Of a stretch of 64,000 nt of DNA, positions 18,790 to 28,072 are shown one piece after another; position 1 is the stretch's first letter; each line of letters opens with the position of its first letter. Origin of the DNA: Sphingobacterium populi. Lineage in GTDB: Bacteria; Bacteroidota; Bacteroidia; Sphingobacteriales; Sphingobacteriaceae. The stretch is from positions 496,001-560,000 of the forward strand of contig NZ_LQXS01000001.1 of the NCBI RefSeq assembly GCF_001586775.1, read 5' to 3'. A program made the position numbers and the translations under genes. The notes below the pieces were generated by a model, which saw only the letters and a list, made by a program, of their open reading frames with translations, was not told the DNA's origin and made no database searches.

Positions 18790-18981
18790 GATATTTAATT
18801 ATAAACTATCCTAAATTAGATATTCTCTAGCATATCCTATGCAGTTATTTTTTATTTTATCTCATATTTTTCTATTAGTATGTTGCAAAGTGCCGTGGTA
18901 GAGATTTCGATACCAAAAAGAATAAAGATTTATTCGAGCACGTTGGTCTAGTACTTTGTCGAAGTTAATAGTGCTGAAATG

Positions 18982-19025
18982 AAAAATCACCTATAACTAA
19001 TAAATGAATATAGGTTATAGGTGAT
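18982..19025 (-). terminator. Rho-independent terminator of the sugar dehydrogenase gene
   Basis: ATCACCTATAAC (18986-18997) and GTTATAGGTGAT (19014-19025) form a perfect 12-bp stem. On the minus strand it is followed by TTTT. It begins 32 bases after the stop of the gene at 19057. Confidence 0.8.
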
Positions 19026-19056
19026 CAGAATTTTTTTCTGTATGCCTACTAGTAGG

Positions 19057-20310
19057 TTACAGTTTGTCAATTTTGTATAGACGACCACTATCTGTCACCG
19101 CATACAGCGCACCGTCTTTTCCTTGTGTGATGTCGCGAAAACGCTGACCTTCACCTGCTAACAAGCGTTCTTCACCAACAACTTTATTGTCCTTGATTAC
19201 CAGGCGGGCAATGTGTGTGGCACTTAATCCACTGATGAATAAATTGTTTTTCCATTCAGGTACGTTACTGCCTTTATAGAAGGTCATTCCACTTGGAGAT
19301 AAGACAGGATCCCAGTAGTAAACAGGTTGTTCCATGCCTTCCTTTTGCTGAATGACGGGAGTACCGATCTTGTCACCACTATATTCTAGTCCGTAAGTGA
19401 TTACTGGCCATCCGTAATTGTTACCTGCTTTGATCAGGTTGATCTCATCGCCACCGCGTGGACCAAATTCGCTATTCCATAATTCGCCTGTCTCCGGATG
19501 AAATGCCAATCCTTGCGGGTTACGATGTCCATAAGAATAGATTTCAGGCAATGCATCAGCACGGCCTTCAAATGGGTTGCCTGCAACGGGTTTACCATCT
19601 GTAGTAATGTGTAGAATTTTTCCTAATGCCGATTTCAAATCTTGTGATTGAGGCCGAGTTTCCAAATCAGAACGCTCGCCTGTACTTACGAATAAGTTGC
19701 CATCTTTATCAAATACGACTCGACCGCCATAATGTAGTTTACCATCATAGGTTGGCAGCGCGCGATAGATCACCTGCGCATTTTCAATTTTACTCTCATC
19801 CTCAGCAAGTTTACCTTTGGCCACTGCGGTATGATTGCCACCAGCTACAGGTTCTGAAAATACCCAATACACCATTCTATTAGTTTCGAACGCGGGATCA
19901 AGAGTCAAACCTAGTAAGCCGCCCTGCCCGTTATCATCAACTTTTGGCAATCCTGTAATAGGTTCTGAGATATTCGCATTCGATGGATCTACTATTCGCA
20001 TATTGCCTGCATTTTCAGCGATAAGCAGCCTGCCGTCCGGCAAACCGACTATTCCCCAAGGAGAGGTAAGCGCATCTGTTATCATCTTACCTTCAAAAGC
20101 AGTAGAAGTTTTAGCGCCAGCTGCACGTGTCTGCCCTTCAAACGCAGGTTTGTAATCGGTATTTGCTTTATTTTTTTCGACCGGCGGGTACGAAGTTGTA
20201 TCGTTTCCATGGTCAGGGTTTTCGGAGGTTGCGTTGTTGCTACTGCACGATGCAGAAGTCATTAGAGCCACAGCCAAGGCTGTAGGAATCATAAATTTGA
20301 TGTTTTTCAT
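19057..20310 (-). CDS. PQQ-dependent sugar dehydrogenase lipoprotein (aldose dehydrogenase type)
   Basis: A 417-residue beta-propeller of the soluble glucose/aldose dehydrogenase family (Gdh-B/YliI). The signal peptide ends in a lipobox with C22 (TSASC). Propeller hallmarks are SPWGIVGLPDGRLLIAE, GGLLGLTLDPAF, FVSTGER, GHRNPQGLAFHP and EFGPRGGDEINLI. Members oxidise aldoses in the periplasm using PQQ and pass electrons to the respiratory chain. No PQQ-synthesis genes are in the window, so cofactor supply is uncertain. It lies 26 bases after yqgE on the same strand. Confidence 0.9.
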   Translation of the reverse strand: MKNIKFMIPTALAVALMTSASCSSNNATSENPDHGNDTTSYPPVEKNKANTDYKPAFEGQTRAAGAKTSTAFEGKMITDALTSPWGIVGLPDGRLLIAENAGNMRIVDPSNANISEPITGLPKVDDNGQGGLLGLTLDPAFETNRMVYWVFSEPVAGGNHTAVAKGKLAEDESKIENAQVIYRALPTYDGKLHYGGRVVFDKDGNLFVSTGERSDLETRPQSQDLKSALGKILHITTDGKPVAGNPFEGRADALPEIYSYGHRNPQGLAFHPETGELWNSEFGPRGGDEINLIKAGNNYGWPVITYGLEYSGDKIGTPVIQQKEGMEQPVYYWDPVLSPSGMTFYKGSNVPEWKNNLFISGLSATHIARLVIKDNKVVGEERLLAGEGQRFRDITQGKDGALYAVTDSGRLYKIDKL

Positions 20311-20336
20311 AATAAGATATACTGATATATATGCAA

Positions 20337-20903
20337 TTAATTGTATTCTGGTCTCTTAGGGAAATTGGCCACGTGTGCGTATTTCGGTCCTAAGCTAACT
20401 AAGGTATGTTTCCAAAGATCTTCACCATCTAGTATAAAGGCCAGGTCTGTGCTATATGTATTGTGCACGGCCCAGCAATTTTGTTGAATCTCACTTTCTA
20501 GCTGATCGGGACTCCATCCCGAATAGCCTAGAAATAATTTCACTTCGTCCTGCGAGATTTCATTGCGATTGATCAAATCTATAAGCCGTTCAAAGTCGCC
20601 TCCCCAATATAAGTTGTCTATGACAGGTGTACCACTTTGTAGCCGATCGTACGCCTCATGAACAAAATACATTGTGTTTTGTTCCATCGGGCCACCTAGA
20701 TACACCGGAAACGTCAGGTTCTCGACACCTGCTACAATATCTGATAGCATCATAAAGGAGCGATGATTTAAAATCAAACCCACACTGCCATCCTCTGCAT
20801 CGTGCTCACACAATAATACGACAGAACGCTCGAAGTTCTGGTCGACCATGAAAGGCTCTGAAACTAATAAGCTGCCTTGCTTGGGCTGGTACTCGCTAAA
20901 CAT
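20337..20903 (-). CDS. yqgE: YqgE/AlgH family protein
   Basis: A 188-residue cytoplasmic protein of UPF0301. GSLLVSEPFMVDQNFERSV, VGLILNH and LFLGYSGWSPDQLE are the family motifs. Biochemical function is unknown. Its start is firmly set by an outstanding Shine-Dalgarno sequence, which is rare in Bacteroidota. It is followed by the sugar dehydrogenase gene and is divergent from pdxH. Confidence 0.93.
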   Translation of the reverse strand: MFSEYQPKQGSLLVSEPFMVDQNFERSVVLLCEHDAEDGSVGLILNHRSFMMLSDIVAGVENLTFPVYLGGPMEQNTMYFVHEAYDRLQSGTPVIDNLYWGGDFERLIDLINRNEISQDEVKLFLGYSGWSPDQLESEIQQNCWAVHNTYSTDLAFILDGEDLWKHTLVSLGPKYAHVANFPKRPEYN

Positions 20904-20910
20904 AAGTGAT

Positions 20911-20920
20911 CCTCCTTTCT
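20911..20920 (-). promoter_or_regulatory. Extended Shine-Dalgarno sequence of yqgE
   Basis: On the minus strand AGAAAGGAGG ends 7 bases before the ATG. It is fully complementary to the usual 3' end of 16S rRNA (CCTCCTTTCT). Other genes in the window show at most weak matches. Confidence 0.85.
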
Positions 20921-20925
20921 AACAC

Positions 20926-20933
20926 CAAATTTA
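20926..20933 (-). promoter_or_regulatory. -7 promoter element of yqgE
   Basis: On the minus strand TAAATTTG is a perfect TAnnTTTG box. It implies a transcript starting about 20 bases before the ATG, so the leader would be little more than the Shine-Dalgarno sequence. Confidence 0.55.
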
Positions 20934-21008
20934 TCGATTGTGTCTAGTAATCCCTAGTTTTTGACAATAAATTTAACATCGACATGGGTAAAACAAGGCG
21001 CTTTTGAT

Positions 21009-21016
21009 TAAGTTTG
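21009..21016 (+). promoter_or_regulatory. -7 promoter element of pdxH
   Basis: TAAGTTTG matches TAnnTTTG, 21 bases before the ATG at 21038. It covers the alternative TTG start at 21014, which is therefore rejected. Confidence 0.5.
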
Positions 21017-21037
21017 TGCATATCAACACAAGTTTTG

Positions 21038-21691
21038 ATGGCTATTATACGACAAGAGTTAGCAGATCTTAGAGAAGACTATATTAAAGGATCATTGGAT
21101 GATAAAGATGTACTGGATGATCCTATTCAACAATTTGCAACTTGGCTAGATGAGGCATTGCGTGCCGAAGTATTGGAGCCTACGGCTATGGTACTAAGTA
21201 CGGTTGATGAACAACAGATGCCCAAATCGCGCGTTGTATTGCTAAAAGATATAAAGCCTGAAGGATTCAGTTTTTTTACGAATTATGATAGTGCCAAAGG
21301 CCGAGATATGGGAAACCATCCATACGTATCGCTACTTTTCTTCTGGCCGGAACTACAACGGCAAGTTCGCATTGTAGGTCGTGTAGAAAAGTTAGCAGCC
21401 CAAGAATCTGATCACTATTTTCAATCCAGACCGCGAGGCAGTCAAATAGGTGCAATTGCCTCACCGCAGAGTGCGAAGATTCCTAATCGATCATTTTTGG
21501 AAGAACGTGTGGCGCAGATTGAAGCAAAATATGTGGACGATACCGCAATACCTCGACCGCTGCATTGGGGCGGTTATTTGGTGCGTCCGACGGAGATGGA
21601 ATTTTGGCAGGGAAGAGCGAGTCGCTTGCATGATCGTATTGTTTATACATCCGATCGTCAAGCTTGGAGAAAACAACGATTAGCACCGTAA
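21038..21691 (+). CDS. pdxH: Pyridoxamine 5'-phosphate oxidase
   Basis: A 217-residue FMN enzyme that oxidises pyridoxine/pyridoxamine 5'-phosphate to pyridoxal 5'-phosphate, using O2. Family blocks are RVVLLKDIKPEGFSFFTNY, SLLFFWPELQRQVRI, QSRPRGSQIGA and the C-terminal RASRLHDRI with RLAP at the end. Length is normal. It precedes nuoC by 5 bases, so pdxH, nuoC, nuoD and ispE look like one transcript. Confidence 0.95.
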   Translation: MAIIRQELADLREDYIKGSLDDKDVLDDPIQQFATWLDEALRAEVLEPTAMVLSTVDEQQMPKSRVVLLKDIKPEGFSFFTNYDSAKGRDMGNHPYVSLLFFWPELQRQVRIVGRVEKLAAQESDHYFQSRPRGSQIGAIASPQSAKIPNRSFLEERVAQIEAKYVDDTAIPRPLHWGGYLVRPTEMEFWQGRASRLHDRIVYTSDRQAWRKQRLAP

Positions 21692-21696
21692 TAGTT

Positions 21697-22200
21697 ATGA
21701 GCGAACAAATTGCACATTTACGTACTGTACTTTTAGAACAAATCCATACCGATGCTGTGCAAGATATACAATTAGCAGGCTTGCAGCCAGCGTTGTATAT
21801 TCATCCTGATTATCTTGTAGCGGTATGCCGTTTTCTAAGAGATGATCCTGCATTTTATGTGGATTTTCTATCAGACATCGCCGCGGTAGATTACTTTCCA
21901 GAACCTTATTTTGAGGTAGTTTACCAATTGGCATCCATTCCTCATCAAACGCAAATCACATTAAAAGTACGCTGCGAAAACGATCGATCTTCTACTGAAC
22001 TTCCCGAATTGCCTTCTGTATGTTCGATATGGCGTACAGCAGAATGGCATGAACGTGAAGCCTATGACTTGATGGGCATATTTTTTACGGATCATCCTGA
22101 TCTTCGACGCATTTTGATGCCTGACGACTGGGAAGGATTTCCACTCCGTAAAGATTACGAAGATCCAGCAACTTACCACGATATACCGGTTAAAGAATAA
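21697..22200 (+). CDS. nuoC: NADH-quinone oxidoreductase subunit C
   Basis: A 167-residue NuoC, part of the peripheral arm of complex I. The signature [15 protein letters not shown] with [22 protein letters not shown] is complete. The ATG at 21697 lies 5 bases after the pdxH stop; an earlier in-frame start at 21664 would overlap pdxH. It is separate from nuoD, not fused as in enterobacteria. Confidence 0.95.
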   Translation: MSEQIAHLRTVLLEQIHTDAVQDIQLAGLQPALYIHPDYLVAVCRFLRDDPAFYVDFLSDIAAVDYFPEPYFEVVYQLASIPHQTQITLKVRCENDRSSTELPELPSVCSIWRTAEWHEREAYDLMGIFFTDHPDLRRILMPDDWEGFPLRKDYEDPATYHDIPVKE

Positions 22201-22202
22201 TC

Positions 22203-23393
22203 ATGAGTCGATACAACGAAGCTTTAGCTCGCTATCAAGAGAAGATAGATTCCATCGCGTCGCAGGAGATGGTCATTAACATGGGACCGCAGCATCCGTC
22301 TACCCACGGTGTCCTACGTCTGGAGTTAATTACTGATGGCGAAATTGTTAAAGAGGTCATTCCACATTTGGGCTACTTGCACCGCTGTTTTGACAAGCAC
22401 GCTGAATCCATGAGTTTTGGCAAAACTATTCCTTTTACAGACCGTCTGGATTATTTGTCCTCGATGAATAATAGCCATGCATTTGTAATGGGAGTGGAGC
22501 GCATGCTCGGCCTGGATCAATCTATACCAAAACGTGTCGAATACATCCGCGTACTAGTCTGCGAACTTAATCGAATTGCTTCTCATCTAATTGCTATTGG
22601 TACGTACGGAATAGATATTGGCGCTTTTACACCTTTTATGTGGTGTTTCCGCGATCGTGAGCATATTATGGGTATGTTAGAATGGGCGTCCGGTTCGCGT
22701 ATGTTATATAACTATATTTGGATTGGCGGTCTTTTCTATGATTTGCCCGTAGGTTTTGAAGAGCGCTGTCGCGAATTTGTAGATTATTTCAAGCCTAAAT
22801 TGCAAGAGTTAGATGAAATTCTGACAAACAATCAGATCTTCATCGCACGAACGGCTAATATAGGCATATTACCAGCAGATGTAGCCATTAATTATGGCTG
22901 TAGTGGACCTATGTTACGTGGTTCGGGCATTAAATGGGATTTACGAAGAGTCGATGGTTATTCTGTATACCCTGAATTGGAATTTGATATTCCAGTTGGC
23001 GAAGGCAAAATGGGACAAAAAGGTGATTGCTGGGATCGATATAAAGTACGTGTGGATGAAGTGCGCGAATCCGTACGCATTATCGAACAATGTCTGGACA
23101 GATTGATGATGGATTTTAAACGTATGCCAGATTTTGACCCTCGCGCACTCTTGCCTAAGAAAGTTAATTTGAAGGCGCAGGATTATTATGTAAGAGCTGA
23201 AAACCCCAAGGGCGAGCTTGGTTTCTATTTCGTAACCCAAGAGCGTAGTGATATCCCACGGCGTTTGAAGGCGCGGGGTCCGAGTTTTAATAACCTTTCG
23301 GTGTTACCGGCCTTAGGCAAAGATGTGCTTATTGCCGACTTGATCGCCATTTTGGGTTCGATCGATATTGTGTTGGGCGAGGTAGATCGCTAA
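22203..23393 (+). CDS. nuoD: NADH-quinone oxidoreductase subunit D
   Basis: A 396-residue NuoD (49-kDa subunit), which forms the quinone-binding pocket. [14 protein letters not shown] near the N-terminus, [21 protein letters not shown] and the end DIVLGEVDR are diagnostic. It starts 2 bases after the nuoC stop. The rest of the nuo genes are not adjacent: ispE follows directly, so the complex I genes are split in this genome or this is a partial second set. Confidence 0.96.
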   Translation: MSRYNEALARYQEKIDSIASQEMVINMGPQHPSTHGVLRLELITDGEIVKEVIPHLGYLHRCFDKHAESMSFGKTIPFTDRLDYLSSMNNSHAFVMGVERMLGLDQSIPKRVEYIRVLVCELNRIASHLIAIGTYGIDIGAFTPFMWCFRDREHIMGMLEWASGSRMLYNYIWIGGLFYDLPVGFEERCREFVDYFKPKLQELDEILTNNQIFIARTANIGILPADVAINYGCSGPMLRGSGIKWDLRRVDGYSVYPELEFDIPVGEGKMGQKGDCWDRYKVRVDEVRESVRIIEQCLDRLMMDFKRMPDFDPRALLPKKVNLKAQDYYVRAENPKGELGFYFVTQERSDIPRRLKARGPSFNNLSVLPALGKDVLIADLIAILGSIDIVLGEVDR

Positions 23394-23418
23394 TTATCCA
23401 TTAATTTGCCTAGTTATT

Positions 23419-24216
23419 ATGCTACAATTTGCAAATGCAAAAATAAATATTGGACTACACATTACGGGTAAGCGACCGGATGGCTATCACGATCTGGAAT
23501 CCATTTTCTATCCCATTAAGCTGTACGATGGGATCGAGATACTACCTGCTGACGAGCTATCCATGCAAGTCTATAATTATGATTTTCCGGTGGGAGAAGA
23601 CAATCTGTGTACAAAAGCCTACCGATTGCTTGCTGCTGATTACGATCTTCCGAAGGTGCAGATTCATTTGCTAAAGGGCATTCCTGTGGGAGCGGGTTTG
23701 GGTGGTGGATCTGCTGATGCAAGTCGCGTACTCACTATGCTCAATACTGTTTATCAATTAGATCTGTCGCAGCAACGATTGGAAACTTATGCAAGTAAGT
23801 TGGGTGCTGATTGTCCCTTTTTCATTCGTAATTCGCCGGTGTATGCTACAGGTATTGGTACTACTTTCGAAGATGTGACGTTGGATCTTGCTGATTATAA
23901 AATTGTGGTGGTGAAACCCTCTATACATATTTCTACGGCCGAAGCTTATCAAAATGTATCCATACGTACCGCTCAGGTCGATCTGCGTGCCGCTATTCAA
24001 ATGCCAGTACAAGAATGGAAATACCTTATCAAAAATGATTTTGAGGATGGTTTATTTCGTCGATATCCGCAGATCCAAGCCCTCAAGGCGGCGATGTATG
24101 AGTCGGGCGCAGTTTACGCCTCCATGTCTGGCTCTGGCTCTGCAGTGTACGGGCTGTTTAAAACGGTGCCGAATGCAACAGAATTTCAATCTCATGGAAT
24201 GATGTTTTCAGTTTAA
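23419..24216 (+). CDS. ispE: 4-diphosphocytidyl-2-C-methyl-D-erythritol kinase
   Basis: A 265-residue GHMP kinase of the non-mevalonate isoprenoid pathway. AKINIGLHITGKRPDGYHDL at the N-terminus carries the substrate lysine and the ATP motif is PVGAGLGGGSADAS (residues 89-102). The third GHMP motif is SMSGSGSAVYGLF. Length is normal to slightly short. It is 25 bases after nuoD and probably the last gene of that transcript. Confidence 0.95.
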   Translation: MLQFANAKINIGLHITGKRPDGYHDLESIFYPIKLYDGIEILPADELSMQVYNYDFPVGEDNLCTKAYRLLAADYDLPKVQIHLLKGIPVGAGLGGGSADASRVLTMLNTVYQLDLSQQRLETYASKLGADCPFFIRNSPVYATGIGTTFEDVTLDLADYKIVVVKPSIHISTAEAYQNVSIRTAQVDLRAAIQMPVQEWKYLIKNDFEDGLFRRYPQIQALKAAMYESGAVYASMSGSGSAVYGLFKTVPNATEFQSHGMMFSV

Positions 24217-24273
24217 AAAAAACAAACTTTTTACTGCTATTTCTGTTTATCTATTGAGTTAAAAAGAAAAGCT

Positions 24274-24570
24274 ATGAGTATTTTAAATAAAACATTGGAA
24301 ACATTAAAAGATAAATTGGATGCAGATTGTACTGGCGCGACTGTAGGTGGCTCTGAGCGCGTTTTATCTGTAATCGCTGGCGGGTTTATTTTTGGTGTAG
24401 GAGTAAAAAATCTTTTCAGAAGCCCATTGACTTCGTTTTCGGGAATTGCATTAGGTGGATCGCTGATTTATCGCGGTGTCACCGGTAAATGCAAAGTAAA
24501 AGGTGCGCTTAATTCAGAAACAGAAAAGCCAGATACTACGGTGATTGAGCACCGTTATTTTGTGAAATAA
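24274..24570 (+). CDS. DUF2892-type small membrane protein (YgaP-like)
   Basis: A 98-residue protein with two hydrophobic segments (VLSVIAGGFIFGVGVKNLF and FSGIALGGSLIYRGVTG) that match the DUF2892 inner-membrane family. A charged N-terminal helix and polar tail flank them. The function is unknown; such genes are often stress-linked in Sphingobacteria. Followed by a strong terminator. Confidence 0.75.
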   Translation: MSILNKTLETLKDKLDADCTGATVGGSERVLSVIAGGFIFGVGVKNLFRSPLTSFSGIALGGSLIYRGVTGKCKVKGALNSETEKPDTTVIEHRYFVK

Positions 24571-24606
24571 TACGGAGTACAACAATAATAATAACCCTTT
24601 TAAGAC

Positions 24607-24640
24607 GTCCTATCTATGTTGATGTAGATAGGACTTTTTT
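24607..24640 (+). terminator. Rho-independent terminator
   Basis: GTCCTATCTA (24607-24616) and TAGATAGGAC (24625-24634) form a perfect 10-bp stem with an 8-base loop followed by six Ts. Confidence 0.93.
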
Positions 24641-24715
24641 ACACGCTTTCTTTTAGAAGAACTCCTTTTGGCGAAAGGATGATCTTTCTTCGGGCCGAGT
24701 ACGGCCAGTGATGGT

Positions 24716-25315
24716 TTAGTCTTGCTTAACAATTCCGGCAACCAATGCCTTCCATTGCGGATAGGAGCCGCCTAGCATTACACCTAAGCCAATCAAGGTA
24801 TTTCTTATGGTATCAGCTATTCCATTGTTCTCGTCATTTATTAGCTCATTTCGGCCGGCATACTGCGCCGTTACTTCAGTACCTTTCTGTTGAAGCACGA
24901 TCGTTGAAGTCGCAATGTTTTTAAGAAAATGTGCGATTTCCTGATCCTGTTTTGTGGGGTCGGTGGTAGGGCGTAGAGTAAGCGTGATTTGCTGCTGTTC
25001 TTCAGAAGACTCTTCTACGATTTGCTCTATTCGAACCCAATCATAGCCATCGCTGCTGGGCAATCCCGGTCCTGGAATGTCAATTTTGACCAGATTCCCC
25101 TCTTCTGCACTCTGCTGCCGTATCTTACCATTGTGGTCTGATAGCTCAAATACGGCCGAAGGCAGTACAGCAACTTTATTCCAATCATTGATTTGTAATA
25201 ATCGCCTACGTGCTATTGAATAAAAGTTTTTCGCACTTTCCGCATCTGGAAATGTAGCGGTAGAATGGCAATCTACTTTCTTGCCCTTTTTATGTTCTGG
25301 TATCTTCGTTTTCAT
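24716..25315 (-). CDS. Hypothetical protein, 199 residues
   Basis: No family recognised. The protein is soluble except for a weakly hydrophobic C-terminal stretch (NTLIGLGVMLGGSYPQW). The N-terminal half has a pattern of alternating strands, including HSTATFPDAESAKNFYSIAR and GYDWVRIEQIVEE, and ends in a helical region. The likely start is the ATG at 25313-25315. It is monocistronic by spacing. Confidence 0.6.
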   Translation of the reverse strand: MKTKIPEHKKGKKVDCHSTATFPDAESAKNFYSIARRRLLQINDWNKVAVLPSAVFELSDHNGKIRQQSAEEGNLVKIDIPGPGLPSSDGYDWVRIEQIVEESSEEQQQITLTLRPTTDPTKQDQEIAHFLKNIATSTIVLQQKGTEVTAQYAGRNELINDENNGIADTIRNTLIGLGVMLGGSYPQWKALVAGIVKQD

Positions 25316-25503
25316 AGGATGTGATTTTGACCAGTGTGTATACTTATTAAGACAGCTAGTATTGATCGATGTTTAAGAAAACTGCGATTCAAGTATATTG
25401 TCTTATTGTTACTTAGGGGAAATCTAGTCGGCGGGTATTTATGCAGGTCGGCGGTCTTTTTTGCACGTTGACGACCTGCCGTGAATGATTGATAAAAAGA
25501 GTG

Positions 25504-26214
25504 CTAAGTGACTCGAGGATCATTTGAAGCTGCTACCCATTCCTCACCCTTGCATCTGGGGCACGTAGTGGCGGTGCTTAAATACATAGTTTCGCCACAT
25601 GTGGTACACGCATATTGATCGGGTACGATAATTTTATTGGATCTTTTATTATACTCGTTTGGCAAAATAGGAAGACCATATTTGATCTTATCGCTTTCGA
25701 AATAGAAGATGCTCAGCTTTCCGTTGGTTTCTAAGATGGCTGTTTTTACTTGTCCGACATGTGTAACGTTCGATTCTCGCATTTCAGCAAAAAATTCATC
25801 TTTTCCGAGTGTTTGAGCTTCTTTTGCATGGAGGCTAAATTTGCCGTCTTCAATAACATAGATAGGCTGACCCTCAATTAAGGATTCTACCTTGCTATAC
25901 TTGGCGGCAAAGTAAGTAATACTTCTGTATAAGATTAACGTTGAGATAAATGCAATGAGCGATGGTATGATTGCCATATCTTGCACGATCATGGGATCGC
26001 CAGCTGCCGAACCCAGGGCAATGATAATGGCTACTTCAAAGATACTGAGCTGTCGTATTCCTTTCTTTCCTGTCAATCGCAGGAAAGTCAGAATAATCGT
26101 AAACATAATGGTTGTACGAAATATGATTTCTACAGCGTAGCTAAAATCAAGATCGTGAAGAAATACGTTTCGAAGAAAACTTTCGGTTTCTATAAAATTA
26201 AGTTGATGAAACAT
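25504..26214 (-). CDS. DUF421 (YetF-type) membrane protein with C-terminal zinc ribbon
   Basis: A 236-residue protein. The N-terminal 105 residues hold about three membrane helices with the DUF421 blocks LTFLRLTGKKGIRQLSIFE and ALGSAAGDPMI. A cytoplasmic domain follows with EGQPIYVIEDGKF and AEMRESNVTHVGQVKTAILETNGKLSIF, typical of YetF-like proteins. The C-terminus adds a rubredoxin-like zinc ribbon, C203-TT-C206 and C218-PR-C221, that most DUF421 members lack. Function is unknown. Confidence 0.85.
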   Translation of the reverse strand: MFHQLNFIETESFLRNVFLHDLDFSYAVEIIFRTTIMFTIILTFLRLTGKKGIRQLSIFEVAIIIALGSAAGDPMIVQDMAIIPSLIAFISTLILYRSITYFAAKYSKVESLIEGQPIYVIEDGKFSLHAKEAQTLGKDEFFAEMRESNVTHVGQVKTAILETNGKLSIFYFESDKIKYGLPILPNEYNKRSNKIIVPDQYACTTCGETMYLSTATTCPRCKGEEWVAASNDPRVT

Positions 26215-26352
26215 GGATTGAGACGATATGTTTCTGTTATAACCTTCGAAAATGTAATATAGTTTTGAGCACTTTTATGGATCACTTGCGGTAGTGCATA
26301 ATAGAATCACGACGTTTCGCTAGTAGATGATCATACTAAGCGCTATCGTATC

Positions 26353-26380
26353 AAAAAATATGCCTCCATAAAGGAGGCAT
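26353..26380 (-). terminator. Rho-independent terminator (minus strand)
   Basis: ATGCCTCC (26360-26367) and GGAGGCAT (26373-26380) form the stem with a 5-base loop. On the minus strand it is followed by a T run (26353-26358 are A). It ends the transcript of the small gene at 26426. Confidence 0.85.
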
Positions 26381-26425
26381 AAATTGCAATACATGATTTG
26401 GCGGAAAGCTATCCGCGGGCATATA

Positions 26426-26656
26426 TTAATCGTGTCCTTCGGTCTTAACAATTTTATTATACACACCAAGTAGTAAGAATGGTGCAGCCCATTGTCCTAC
26501 AAATAGTGCGTTTTTGTCTTTGCATAAGCATTTTAGCGTTAGCGACACACCCATCGCAGCGACTGCTGCAATTAAAAACGTAGTGGATGGTACTTTGGAT
26601 GTTACCTGTTCGATTTGCTTCGTTACCTGTCCTTCATTTCCTGTTTCAAAAGCCAT
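26426..26656 (-). CDS. Small membrane protein, 76 residues
   Basis: A short N-terminal polar helix (residues 1-24) is followed by two membrane segments (TTFLIAAVAAMGVSLTLKCL and FVGQWAAPFLLLGVYNKIV). Family not recognised, but the good ATG, codon use and dedicated terminator support a real gene. Confidence 0.65.
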   Translation of the reverse strand: MAFETGNEGQVTKQIEQVTSKVPSTTFLIAAVAAMGVSLTLKCLCKDKNALFVGQWAAPFLLLGVYNKIVKTEGHD

Positions 26657-26823
26657 AATGTCTCAATTTAAGTGAATGTTTTCAATGTTTATAGCTATAC
26701 AACAGCTTGTTGAACAGATCGTTCGTTCTAAATACAAAACGGGTATATCATTCGGGATAAAGTGAAGAAATACGGAATTGAAGCGTTATTTATTCTGTTT
26801 AAATGATAAAAACGAAGCAGGCT

Positions 26824-27114
26824 TTATCTCGATTTCATTTGATAGGCAAATAACCCAATTCCTGCCAAGGTCAGTAGCACGAAAGCTGCCAATGCTACCA
26901 TAATATATAGACCAAGTCCCATTCCAGCCTGCGGATCTGGCGATGCATTTGCTTTATCGACAGTTGTAAGCACGTGTAGTGCTATGCCCATGTTAATAAA
27001 ACCCAGAATATAATATGGAATAGTAGGTTTGTGATGTTTGTAACAAAGCAGGATAAGTGGTACGAATACTACTATCGTAATAGCGATTAAGAGATAGGGC
27101 ATAGGTCTAGACAT
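26824..27114 (-). CDS. Small membrane protein, 96 residues
   Basis: Three predicted membrane helices cover nearly the whole protein (LLIAITIVVFVPLILLCY, YYILGFINMGIALHVL and LYIMVALAAFVLLTLAGIGL). No family recognised. It lies 167 bases upstream of the preceding minus-strand gene and is divergent from the DUF2490 gene. Confidence 0.6.
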   Translation of the reverse strand: MSRPMPYLLIAITIVVFVPLILLCYKHHKPTIPYYILGFINMGIALHVLTTVDKANASPDPQAGMGLGLYIMVALAAFVLLTLAGIGLFAYQMKSR

Positions 27115-27268
27115 TTATGGAAAGATACAATATCTCGGTCAAAAGTAATAAGCCACAGTACGATTGGCTATCCATCACTTTTAAAATTAGAAATGATTGA
27201 AAACATATCATACGGAGTAACGTTTGCTAAATACACACTCAATCATCTACGTATATTCCATATAATTA

Positions 27269-28003
27269 ATGTTTTCCACCAGTTCAATATGCCTTCTAAA
27301 ATATTACGTTGCTTCATTTATATTACTCTTTTGGCTACAAATTAGATCCTGCCATGCCCAAGATCAAAATCCGTCGTATAAAGCATGGTTGTATTTTGAC
27401 AATACGATTTCGCTCACAAAGCACTGGACTTTCCAGAGCGATATTCATCTACGTACGTCGCATCAATTCTCAGAACTATCCAACGTCCTTCTGCGAGGTT
27501 GGCTAGATTATAAGTTGTCGCAGTCAGTCACTACCGGAGTAGGATACGCATATCTTGGTTCTTGGGATGATGATGTGGCCTCGCCAAATAATTATTACAC
27601 AGAGCATCGGTTCTTTGGGCAGGTGCAGCACCAGATAGATTTGCCTCAATCATCAGAAATAAGACAAAGAGTACGGTTGGAGCAACGTTTTTTTGATGCA
27701 ATGCTATTACCGTCGTCCTCCGTGAGATCACGCTATTCTTTGAGCTGGAAGCAATCAATAAATCGTAAATACCTGCCTTTCCATTATTTTTTCTTAGAGA
27801 ATGAGGTATTTGCCAATCTTTATGGCCGAAGCCTAGCTGGAGGAAAGGTTTTCGAGCAAAATAGATTGTATGCTGGACTTGGCTTACCGCTCTGGAAGAG
27901 CAGCGAAGTTGAATTAGGATCGTATTACGAAATCCAGCACGATGTGTTTAAACAGCGAAATCAGACCATCATTTTCCAGCTCCGATTAAAAACGGAGTGG
28001 TAA
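27269..28003 (+). CDS. DUF2490 outer-membrane beta-barrel-like protein
   Basis: A 244-residue protein with an N-terminal signal segment ending SCHAQ at about residue 31. The mature part has alternating amphipathic strands with YFDNTISLTKHWTFQSDIH, SQSVTTGVGYAYL and RVRLEQRF, the pattern of DUF2490 family proteins. It ends in an aromatic strand FQLRLKTEW typical of outer membrane barrels. Role unknown. Confidence 0.8.
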   Translation: MFSTSSICLLKYYVASFILLFWLQIRSCHAQDQNPSYKAWLYFDNTISLTKHWTFQSDIHLRTSHQFSELSNVLLRGWLDYKLSQSVTTGVGYAYLGSWDDDVASPNNYYTEHRFFGQVQHQIDLPQSSEIRQRVRLEQRFFDAMLLPSSSVRSRYSLSWKQSINRKYLPFHYFFLENEVFANLYGRSLAGGKVFEQNRLYAGLGLPLWKSSEVELGSYYEIQHDVFKQRNQTIIFQLRLKTEW

Positions 28004-28072
28004 AATCATGCATTGTAGCCACGACCCTGTATATAGCTGTTGGATTAGTATAGTGATAATTTCAATCGGCTG

